64,000 bases of DNA, taken from positions 124,001 through 188,000 of the forward strand of contig CAJTGI010000003.1 of assembly GCA_910575435.1 (NCBI GenBank). The letters are read 5' to 3'. This DNA is from Clostridiaceae bacterium. Its GTDB lineage: Bacteria; Bacillota; Clostridia; Lachnospirales; Lachnospiraceae. The notes below the pieces were generated by a model, which was given only the letters and a program-made list of their open reading frames with translations, was not told the DNA's origin and did no database searches. The position numbers were made by a program, and so were the translations under genes. Shown here piece by piece: positions 17,673 to 24,768 of this stretch (positions are counted from its first letter, which is position 1; each line of letters opens with the position of its first letter).

Positions 17673-17855
17673 TCACTGGTAATATTTGCAGTTTTCTTTC
17701 TGGCTGGAAGGGATGTATCTGTCCTTTTCCGGGCAGAAACGCTGGCCAATGCACAGTTCTGTTTTTGTCCTGGCATCTTCTCGTCTACAGAATATCATCA
17801 TTTTTCCTGTGGATTCTGATCGTTTCTCATAAGCATGCTTGCACATAGTCATCAC
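17673..17855 (-). CDS. small Cys-rich phage protein
   Basis: A 60-residue protein with four spaced cysteines ('MCKHAYEK', 'IFCRRED', 'LCIGQRFCPEKD', 'ENCKYYQ'), likely to bind zinc. GGGAGTG lies upstream of a GTG start and an ATG follows immediately; either may be used. Similar small Cys peptides occur in Clostridia prophages. It sits between two structured intergenic stretches and ahead of the holin terminator. No function can be assigned. Confidence 0.6.
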   Translation of the reverse strand: MMTMCKHAYEKRSESTGKMMIFCRREDARTKTELCIGQRFCPEKDRYIPSSQKENCKYYQ

Positions 17856-17884
17856 TTTTTATCACTCCCATCGCTATTTTGGGA

Positions 17885-17966
17885 CATTCGCTTTCCGCAG
17901 TTCCTGGACAGCCTGCTTGTTTTTGCGGTCAGGAACTGCGTTCGCGCTGTACTGGCGTGGCGAATG
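17885..17966 (-). other. structured intergenic element after the major tail gene
   Basis: Nested inverted repeats: CATTCGC (17885-17891) with GCGAATG (17960-17966), and inside it an 11-bp perfect pair CGCAGTTCCTG (17896-17906) with CAGGAACTGCG (17930-17940), with a further GAC...GTC pairing in the loop. It lies 24 bases downstream of the major tail protein gene; no T-run on the minus strand. It may protect the 3' end of the abundant tail message. Confidence 0.5.
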
Positions 17967-17989
17967 CACTGTGTCAGTGATACGGTATG

Positions 17990-19006
17990 CTAGGCTACTG
18001 TGACGTCAATCTCGTCATTCATGCCCTGATATGTCACCGTGATCTTTGCGGATCCGGCGGCAACTGCGGTGATGATGCCGTCCTGGTCTACCGTTGCGGT
18101 GGCAGGGGTATCGCTTGCGAAGGAGCAGTCCGCTGGATTTAGCTGGACGGGGCTGTAGAGGGAGCCTTTCAGACCTACTACGGAGATGGCGGCAGTCTTG
18201 TCCGTGCTGGAGGAATCTAGGGCTACGGTTCCAGGCGTGGCTGCGATCTCTACCACGGAGATGGCCTTCTCTGTGTCGTCAAATTCTCGCACATAGGCGT
18301 ACACGCTGCCGTCTGCACAGGAGTCTCCTTCTACGGCCAATGCCTTTCCTTCCAGGCTTGTGGAAGATGCGCCCTCCGGCGTAAATTCGATCTTGAAATT
18401 ACCGTTAAGCTGGTAGGAGGGGATGATGATCTGCACGCTTCCCACCTTGCCGAGGTCGTTGTTGTGGCGGTCTGCATCTAGAACCAGTTTTCCGCACATG
18501 GGCGTGGACTCTGCGTCGATGGTGACGGACTTTGCGATGCGGTTATACCGATAGGTAGCCTTTACGGAATCCTGGTCGCCAGTAAGTCCGAAGCCAGTCA
18601 GGTCGATGGCTGTCTCATCTGGGGTGACGGTCACGATGGTGCCGTTTGGCAGTTCTACAGCCACATCTCCCACGGGAACGGAGCCAAGCACGCCGATGCC
18701 CTTGGTGAGGGTCACGCACTCGCCCAGCTTGTAGACATCTGTCATGCCTTCTGTAATCTTGGAGCCGGATGCCATTGCCAGGTATTCCAGTTTCCAGTCG
18801 GCGGCCTCCAGCGTGGCATTGAGCTGCCGTCCATGCTTGAAGGAGTAGACCAGCTTGTTGCCCTTTCCGGCATTCACGTTCTGCTCCTCCATCGTGGTCT
18901 CGATGGATGCGTTCAGGTTTGTCGTTCCGGTGCATGCCAGCACGTCATCTACATAGAATGCGAAATCTGCGGTGCTGACCAAAAAGTTTTTTGCGTTGTT
19001 TGTCAT
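17990..19006 (-). CDS. phage major tail (tube) protein with C-terminal Ig-like domain
   Basis: The 338-residue product has an N-terminal tail-tube-like region ('NFLVSTADFAFYVDDVLACTGTTNLNASIETT', 'FKHGRQLNATLEAADWKLEYLAMASGS'), a central beta domain and a C-terminal Big_2 Ig-like domain (about 255-338; 'VALDSSSTDKTAAISV...DGIITAVAAGSAKITVTYQGM'). Ig decorations on major tail proteins are common in siphophages and may bind cell-surface sugars. The start at 19006 was chosen because GGAGG lies 8 bases upstream; an ATG at 19021 contains that ribosome site. A capsid assignment is less likely given its position upstream of lysis and tape-measure genes, but cannot be fully excluded. Confidence 0.7.
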   Translation of the reverse strand: MTNNAKNFLVSTADFAFYVDDVLACTGTTNLNASIETTMEEQNVNAGKGNKLVYSFKHGRQLNATLEAADWKLEYLAMASGSKITEGMTDVYKLGECVTLTKGIGVLGSVPVGDVAVELPNGTIVTVTPDETAIDLTGFGLTGDQDSVKATYRYNRIAKSVTIDAESTPMCGKLVLDADRHNNDLGKVGSVQIIIPSYQLNGNFKIEFTPEGASSTSLEGKALAVEGDSCADGSVYAYVREFDDTEKAISVVEIAATPGTVALDSSSTDKTAAISVVGLKGSLYSPVQLNPADCSFASDTPATATVDQDGIITAVAAGSAKITVTYQGMNDEIDVTVA

Positions 19007-19053
19007 AGTGTTTTCCTCCATTTTTTATTTATTTCATAGAACAGCATGCTGCT

Positions 19054-19833
19054 CTAAGTATTGGCGTCGTTGATTTTTCCTTTGATAGTATTTTCGTCAG
19101 CCTTTACATCCTGATAGCGGTCTTCCTCGTCCAGGGAGGTCATCCAGTGTTGGATAGGCTCTTTGAATGAAACCATTCCGCTGCATTCGCCGGTTTTGGC
19201 GATTCTGTAGTTTTCATACAGCTGATAGCGTCTGATATAGCGATAGAATTTGCGAATCGTCATCTTCATCACCGACTCTTCCGTGATGTTCATGGCGATG
19301 ACAAGAGAATCGATGTAGTCCTCTATATTTGCCGTTCGGTCATTCTTCTGGCTGGCCTTTTGCGCTTTTAGCAAGCGTTGCTCGGTATCGTAATTTAGAA
19401 ATTCATCAATGTCGAAATCCATGTCATTTTGCAGGATGATGATGCGCCTCAAGTCGTCAAATATCTGGGGCGTGATGATTTCTTCGCCGATGGCAATCTG
19501 GCCGGTCTGGTGATTGAGCTTTACCTCCCCGTCCCGGCAGCACAGCTGGAGAAGCTGGAGGGCATAGCCGTAATAATTGGATAGATTTGGGATGCCTGAC
19601 GCTTCCTCTAGCGCTTCGTTGCTGAAACTGTAGAGCAGGAAGTCCAGATAGGGCATCTTGATGATCTTCTTATCCCGGAAGGTGCTATTTTTCCGTACTG
19701 TGATTGACGGGGAAACTGCCTGGAATAGCACGATGTCCTTCATTGTCACCGGATATAGGGTGATCTTCTCGCTATAGACGTAGGGCTGATTGTAGATGAG
19801 ATAGGGAAGAAGGGCGTCTTTATTGATTGTCAC
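19054..19833 (-). CDS. phage protein of unknown function upstream of major tail gene
   Basis: A 259-residue protein starting at GTG with AAAGGAGG directly upstream; an earlier ATG at 19878 lacks a ribosome site. It is helical and acidic, with the beginning 'TINKDALLPYLIYNQPYVYSEKITLYPVTMKDIVLFQ' and a segment 'EDYIDSLVIAMNITEESVMKMTIRKFYRYIRR' resembling core segments of phage tail-assembly chaperone or gp15-like proteins. The stop is 47 bases from the major tail protein start. I do not recognise a named family. Confidence 0.65.
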   Translation of the reverse strand: MTINKDALLPYLIYNQPYVYSEKITLYPVTMKDIVLFQAVSPSITVRKNSTFRDKKIIKMPYLDFLLYSFSNEALEEASGIPNLSNYYGYALQLLQLCCRDGEVKLNHQTGQIAIGEEIITPQIFDDLRRIIILQNDMDFDIDEFLNYDTEQRLLKAQKASQKNDRTANIEDYIDSLVIAMNITEESVMKMTIRKFYRYIRRYQLYENYRIAKTGECSGMVSFKEPIQHWMTSLDEEDRYQDVKADENTIKGKINDANT

Positions 19834-19909
19834 GGCAATCCTCCTTTCGCAGTGTTTTTCCATATAGTAAAATCTCAATTTTGGAATGAGAGTGGGGTGA
19901 TGCCATATT

Positions 19910-20704
19910 TTATGCGGGTTTGCGGCCTGATTTATTTTTTTGTGAAGCGTTACGCTTTTCTCTGTGTCTGGCTACCCGCTGCCTTGTCTTTTCCAGATCA
20001 GACTGCTTTCTGCAGGCGGAGCAGTATTTGGAAGTGCCTTTCCTCTTTCTCGTCAGGATGCCGCACCCGTCGCATCGGATATAGTTCTCGCCCTGATAGA
20101 CCCGCCACTCGTAGCCCAGCGTTCTAAAATCGGATAGAAATAGTTCTTTTTCGCCGCTCTCTTCCATAAATAATACCTGCACGCCCAGATTGTTGATTTT
20201 TTTTGCATATTCGATGAGGCCCAGCTCCCTCAATCTGGCCAGTTTCAGGTCTTTTTCCAGGGCGGTGGTGTTAATGCATGCCATGGAATAGATTTCGCCG
20301 TTGCTATAGCTGACCCAATTATGGTTGTGGGGATTCCGGAAATTTCCGAACCTTGCCAGGCACAGCAGGGTGAAGGCCAGGCGTTCCAGCACCTTGTCGC
20401 CGATTTCTTTGATTCGGTGCAGCTCCCCCGCTGTGACCCAGATGCCGTGGCATTGGCACAGGGGATATTTGCCAGAGACTTCTGCGTATTTCTCTAGGCG
20501 TGCCGCCCAGTCCACCGGGTTATAATTTGGCTCGCGCTCCCTCATAAATTCATCCAATTCTCTGATGATGCCGGCCTTTCGCAAGTTTTTTACCTGATAT
20601 AAATATCTGGCATATAGATATAGGAAGGAATGGATTTTAGATGGTTCTATGTTCTCCTGGGCCAGCATATTCAGAACGTATTCCTTTTCATTTAAGATAA
20701 TCAT
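19910..20704 (-). CDS. phage protein with C-terminal zinc finger
   Basis: A 264-residue, mainly helical protein ending in a four-Cys zinc finger ('CDGCGILTRKRKGTSKYCSACRK', about residues 210-233) and a very basic tail (RQRVARHREKRN), so nucleic-acid binding is likely. The middle part includes 'FGNFRNPHNHNWVSYSNGEIYSMA'. It has no good ribosome site at the ATG (20704) because the start abuts the outer arm of the large inverted-repeat element (20717-21393); an alternative ATG lies at 20668. Its position beside the RNA-polymerase-like gene suggests a transcription or replication accessory role, which is inference. Confidence 0.6.
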   Translation of the reverse strand: MIILNEKEYVLNMLAQENIEPSKIHSFLYLYARYLYQVKNLRKAGIIRELDEFMREREPNYNPVDWAARLEKYAEVSGKYPLCQCHGIWVTAGELHRIKEIGDKVLERLAFTLLCLARFGNFRNPHNHNWVSYSNGEIYSMACINTTALEKDLKLARLRELGLIEYAKKINNLGVQVLFMEESGEKELFLSDFRTLGYEWRVYQGENYIRCDGCGILTRKRKGTSKYCSACRKQSDLEKTRQRVARHREKRNASQKNKSGRKPA

Positions 20705-20716
20705 GCGTTTTTTCTG

Positions 20717-21393
20717 CTACTATTCACGGTCAAATGTACGTGAAGGATAATTTCCCATTATCCTTCAATAGATTTCGCTTTTGCAGACCGCATTCAAATT
20801 CTTGGGGAGTTTTTTGCTCGAAAAATGTGAAAGCATCCGTAAAAGAAAAATTGGTCACGTCTTGCAACATTACAGCTTTCGGAGGGGACTAATTGCTTTG
20901 CGGTTTCGATGTTTGATTTATGTGCCTCTCCGCCATTCAGAACTTCGTTCTTCATCGCGGGCGCGCTCGGCTCTCTGCAAACTCGTTTGCAGAGAGCCTC
21001 ACTTTGCCTTCGCGAAACTCACACCATGCAACCGATTTCATGTGCTTTCCGTAGAGGCACTCGCGAATCGCCGACACTTGCGAGGCGTGTTTTGCCTCGC
21101 TAGGTGTCGTGGCGTTATGAGCGGTAGCGAGAGCGTGCCTCCTAGGAAAGCACTGAAATAGTGCATGCTGTTCAGACAATGCTACGAGGCACATATTCAT
21201 CGAAACCCTGCAAAGCAAAGTCCCCTTGCGAAAGCCTACGTTGTCTGGCGGCGTGACCAATTTTTCTTTTCTCGGATGCAATGCAAAATACCGTAGCAAA
21301 AAACACCATACATTTTGTTGGAGCGGTCTGCAAAAATCAAAGATTCGATGGATAATGGGAAATAATCCGTTTAAATAACATTGTGAATAGTAG
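20717..21393 (-). ncRNA. 677-bp giant inverted-repeat region, candidate large structured RNA
   Basis: No convincing gene lies here. Two arms of about 210 bp (20717-20928 and 21186-21393) are imperfectly complementary. Perfect islands include CTACTATTCAC with GTGAATAGTAG at the very ends; GGATAATTTCCCATTATCC (20745-20763) pairing 18/19 with 21350-21368; TTGCAGACCGC (20781-20791) with 21323-21333; GTTTTTTGCT (20809-20818) with 21295-21304; AAAAGAAAAATTGGTCACG (20841-20859) with 21252-21270; and TATGTGCCTC (20919-20928) with 21186-21195. The 257-bp head contains a 13-bp perfect hairpin (20969-20998), a CGACAC..GCGAGGC hairpin (21072-21109) and GTGCTTTCC/GAGGCAC long-range stems (21042-21060 with 21135-21153). 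Size and prophage location recall the giant RNA classes GOLLD and ROOL, but I cannot match their consensus. A transposon-like element is the alternative. Confidence 0.55.
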
Positions 21394-21403
21394 TTTTCTC
21401 CTT

Positions 21404-24184
21404 TCATTTTTTGATGTTGTCTGTGTCTGCTCCTTGTAGCAATTTCTTTTGCTTCATGATGAACTCTTCTCCGCCAAATTCAAATTCTCCCCGGGATTGC
21501 ACCAGCAGGGGGTAGTTGATGGCGCCGTTTTTCTTTTCTAAGAGGTTGCGGATGATGGCGTCCCCGCAAATATCCCAGACAAACTGCTTTGACTTGGAGG
21601 AGGAGTAGCACAGGTCGATGAGAATGTCGCAGAGTTCTGAACTGTTTGGACAGATTTCCTGGCATCTGGATTGAAAATGCATTAGCATCATATTGCGGCT
21701 CATGCTGACCTCTTCTTTGTCTAAGCGCTGTCTGCCCGCTAACTGCTGGAAACTTTTGACGGCATGGTCGTATTCCGATTTGATTTTCGCAATGTTCTGA
21801 TAGTCTTTCTTGCTGTATTTGACCCCGGACTTTATGATGGCTGTATCAAAATGGCTGTTTTTCGTCTTTTCCTTCAGGTATGGCTGGAACTTATGCTCAA
21901 ATAGCCAGGCTATGCGGTTGACGGTGCAGGGATTGTCCCCGGCGGGCATCATCTTTCGGTAGTATTGGATAAATTCCTGTTCATCCTCGGTCTTTTCATC
22001 CTTTTCCAGCAATTCGCTTAAGGGCATCTGGAACATGCGGATGGATTTGCTGTTGGTGTCTTTCTGGTATTTGTTCCATCTCGCCATCAGGTCGGGATAG
22101 ACGTACTTTAGGAAATAGGGCTTCTTCTCGGCGACGATGCGCAGGCACAATTCCTTGAATCGCCGCTCCTCCTCCGTACCCTCTGGAAGTTTCTGGCACT
22201 CTTTCGCGCTGTACCAATACTTTGGCATGGGCTTGGCGATAATGCCCTTTGCCTTGTCGATGGCCGTCTGCTGGAAGTGCTGCCCGCATTTGATGCGGTA
22301 ATCCAGAGTGCGGTATTCCTCGCTGTCCTTTTCAAACATGGCCTGCCTTTCGACCATGGCCGTGATGCGGTTGGTGGTGGTTCCGATGGCATCCCCGAAG
22401 GCCAGCTTGTTGGCCCGCACCATGTCTTCTTCCGTGGGGATGATGGGCTGGGCCTTCCTCTGCACGCATTCGATGGTGGGCTCTTCCCTAGTATTCTTTA
22501 TAATGATGGGATTGTCCGTGGTAAAGAAGGTGTCGGAGTCCTTGTCTGCCCCGTTCAGGGCATCGCAGGTGGTATCCCAGGAGTTGAGGATGATTCCGGT
22601 GGTGACGTACTGGTACCAGAAATCCATCTCCTCGCTAGTGGCTACCTTTCTCAGGCGAATGTTATTGTGGCATGTCATGGGTGCGCGGAAGAGGGCGATG
22701 GTGTCCACGCCTTTCCTCATCCAGTATGGATGGTAGACTTCCCCGGCCTTTAAAAGCCCCGTCACTGGCAGACCGAATATGGATTGGGCGAGGGAATACA
22801 GATCTCCGGAAACGATGGCGAAATTGCCGGATAATTTGATGGATCCCTTGGATGCCATGGCGATTCTCTTTCGGATCATGTCGTGGATTTTTTTGATGAC
22901 GTAGGGGTCCTGAACCATTTCCGGTGCAATCATGATGGCTTTGGCAAAGTCATTTTCTAGTCTGTCCACGCTGTCATCCTCCAAGAACATGCCCTTGAGG
23001 AATACGATGGTCTTTCTCCAATCATCTCCCAGCGCACCTGTGATTTCATCGATGGTGGGCTTGCACAGCTGGTAGATTTCCTCATCTGTCAGGTCATATG
23101 TCTGCAAGAATTGATAGTTGGCATGTCGGATATGTTCTAATTGGTGGGGGGTGGTCTTGGAAACGGAAAACTGGTAATGGTTTTCGTTGCAGCACTGGAT
23201 GAAGTGTTCCAGGCTTTCATAGGAATCCCATAATTTTACCATGGAGGTGGTGAGTATGACATCGTAATCCCGCACGTCCCGCCACTCTCCCCAGGCATCC
23301 CGGGCCATGTAGCTTCCCCTGTTGACCCGCTTGGCAAATTCTACGAAATCAAAGGTAAAGAGCATTCCCTTGGTCCACGCATACCTGGTGTTCACGCCAG
23401 TGATGGTCTGTCCGTCCCGGCTCTCTCCGTATAAATCCCGGTTGACCTGCCTGGAATATGCCGGGCTCATCAGCCCGTATCCGTCAGAATCGCAGTAGTC
23501 CACGAGATAATCCTTTTCCTCCGTAAGGATCGGCTCGCCCTCGCCTTCATCGGAAATCTTGATCACATCCTCCCGAAATTGTACATGGCAGTCTCTTACG
23601 ATGAGGATTCTAGGCATGGTGACGGGGAGGGAGCCGCTACAGATTAGCGCCTGGTAGGCCTCCAGTTTGGCGGGAATGATGGGCTTATTTTTGTCCCTGC
23701 CATTGTCCATGCGCTTGCGGATTTCTTCGTAGACATGGTCTCCTATGTATACGATGGTGGATTTCTTGATGCCGCTATTGGTGCCTAGGAGGCGGTGATA
23801 GGGGTATCCATTAATCTGGAAGCCCTGATTGGCCCGGTCGTAATCCTTGTTGGAATCCATCATCATGCAGAAATAGTCTTTTTGGTATTGCAGGGCATAT
23901 ACTTTTTGATACCATTCTTTGATCTGCTTTTGGGTCTCTCTGGTTTTCGGCTGCTTTTTCAGCCGCTTGATCTCCCTCATGATGCCTGATACTTTTTCGT
24001 CCAGCTGCTCGATGCCGTTTAGCTCGCAAATCCAGCGAAGGATCTGGCTGTCGTTTAGCGCTACGATGTCATTGCTGTTTTTCATGGCGGTGGTCAGGGG
24101 CAGGGACAGGTTCCACTTTGCCTCTCTCAGGCGTTTGCTTGACAGTTTGTAAATGAATTTGTGACATGATTTCTCTTTAGCCAT
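21404..24184 (-). CDS. putative phage RNA polymerase of the RdRP/YonO two-barrel type
   Basis: The 926-residue protein shows, in order, the motif series of single-chain double-psi beta-barrel polymerases (eukaryotic RdRP/QDE-1, SPbeta YonO, crAss-like phage RNAP): 'SDGYGLMS' (about 233-240, cf. TDGVGxIS), 'RYAWTKGML' (about 267-275, cf. KG motif), 'LFRAPMTCHNNIR' (about 498-510, cf. RxPxxHPGD) and 'GADKDSDTFF' (about 545-554), whose D547-x-D549-x-D551 matches the metal-binding DxDGD signature with Ser for Gly. The length fits. No maturase or reverse-transcriptase motif is present. It would transcribe phage genes independently of the host core enzyme. It lies between a 65-residue gene (2-base gap) and the structured RNA region, with a sigma-like gene diverging upstream. 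The family call rests on motif order that I can see; biochemical activity is inference. Confidence 0.7.
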   Translation of the reverse strand: MAKEKSCHKFIYKLSSKRLREAKWNLSLPLTTAMKNSNDIVALNDSQILRWICELNGIEQLDEKVSGIMREIKRLKKQPKTRETQKQIKEWYQKVYALQYQKDYFCMMMDSNKDYDRANQGFQINGYPYHRLLGTNSGIKKSTIVYIGDHVYEEIRKRMDNGRDKNKPIIPAKLEAYQALICSGSLPVTMPRILIVRDCHVQFREDVIKISDEGEGEPILTEEKDYLVDYCDSDGYGLMSPAYSRQVNRDLYGESRDGQTITGVNTRYAWTKGMLFTFDFVEFAKRVNRGSYMARDAWGEWRDVRDYDVILTTSMVKLWDSYESLEHFIQCCNENHYQFSVSKTTPHQLEHIRHANYQFLQTYDLTDEEIYQLCKPTIDEITGALGDDWRKTIVFLKGMFLEDDSVDRLENDFAKAIMIAPEMVQDPYVIKKIHDMIRKRIAMASKGSIKLSGNFAIVSGDLYSLAQSIFGLPVTGLLKAGEVYHPYWMRKGVDTIALFRAPMTCHNNIRLRKVATSEEMDFWYQYVTTGIILNSWDTTCDALNGADKDSDTFFTTDNPIIIKNTREEPTIECVQRKAQPIIPTEEDMVRANKLAFGDAIGTTTNRITAMVERQAMFEKDSEEYRTLDYRIKCGQHFQQTAIDKAKGIIAKPMPKYWYSAKECQKLPEGTEEERRFKELCLRIVAEKKPYFLKYVYPDLMARWNKYQKDTNSKSIRMFQMPLSELLEKDEKTEDEQEFIQYYRKMMPAGDNPCTVNRIAWLFEHKFQPYLKEKTKNSHFDTAIIKSGVKYSKKDYQNIAKIKSEYDHAVKSFQQLAGRQRLDKEEVSMSRNMMLMHFQSRCQEICPNSSELCDILIDLCYSSSKSKQFVWDICGDAIIRNLLEKKNGAINYPLLVQSRGEFEFGGEEFIMKQKKLLQGADTDNIKK

Positions 24185-24186
24185 GG

Positions 24187-24384
24187 CTATTCACCTTCCT
24201 TTGCTCTCAGATCTCTCATTTCTTCGTTTTTCCTGCAATGGCATTGGAACCGCCAGTCGGCTGCGATGCGGCTTGCCATGTTGCGGCTCCTCCCATGGAT
24301 GGTGTCAAAGTCTGTGAGATAGATGATTCCTCCATAAGAGGGAGCTTGGCTCTGATTAAAAATATTTTTATGCATGCTTTCCAT
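24187..24384 (-). CDS. small phage protein preceding the polymerase gene
   Basis: A 65-residue protein with GGAGG 6 bases before its ATG; its stop is 2 bases from the polymerase start, so the two are translationally linked. The sequence ('GIIYLTDFDTIHGRSRNMASRIAADWRF') is not recognised. Segment 'MHKNIFNQSQAPSYGGIIYL' is mildly hydrophobic but not a transmembrane helix. Confidence 0.6.
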   Translation of the reverse strand: MESMHKNIFNQSQAPSYGGIIYLTDFDTIHGRSRNMASRIAADWRFQCHCRKNEEMRDLRAKEGE

Positions 24385-24645
24385 GTTTGACCTCCAATCA
24401 TCTTTTGGTGCTAATGTATGGTTTCTTAGTAGAGTAGGAAGAGGGGGACCATGAGGGTCGCAATCATTCTTTCTCTTTTTCCTTGTCCTTTTGCACGGAT
24501 GGATTCTGTAATTTCAGAAAAATGCTTTCAAAGGATAGGAGGCTATATGCGAAGTCCGGAACATGGGCGGGATGCATGAATGTTTCATTATATAAGGAAG
24601 GAGTTGCTATCTAGAGGTAAATAGCAAACGTGCGTTCGATTTTTC
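24385..24645. other. divergent intergenic region with no clear leftward promoter
   Basis: The space between the polymerase operon and the sigma-like gene has no coding potential. A TATAAT exists on the minus strand near 24590 but no matching -35 is found, so I could not assign a host promoter to the polymerase operon. Confidence 0.4.
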
Positions 24646-24674
24646 TTGACAAGAACGAACACTTGTTCTATACT
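24646..24674 (+). promoter_or_regulatory. strong promoter with embedded LexA (SOS) box
   Basis: TTGACA (24646-24651), a 17-base spacer and TATACT (24669-24674). The spacer contains CGAACACTTGTTCT (24656-24669), which keeps the GAAC-N4-GTTC core of the Gram-positive LexA box (CGAACATATGTTCG). LexA bound here would occlude the polymerase, so the sigma-like gene is predicted to be induced by DNA damage. Confidence 0.75.
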
Positions 24675-24768
24675 ATGGCTTATAGGAAATTTTGTTACAG
24701 AATAACGCTATGCAAGGAAAGGAGCTGGCGTTCCCTTTTTTGTTATTGCAAAGGAATAAAGGAGGAAG

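Noticed and set aside
20781-21407. Open frames on both strands (126 and 151 codons) within the 20.7-21.4 kb region
   Set aside because: They lie wholly inside the inverted repeat, overlap on opposite strands, have Arg/His/Ala-rich low-plausibility compositions and match no known family. The paired DNA structure explains their openness better.
24575-24600. Minus-strand TATAAT as promoter of the polymerase operon
   Set aside because: No -35 element at 16-18 bases and no extended -10; left unassigned.
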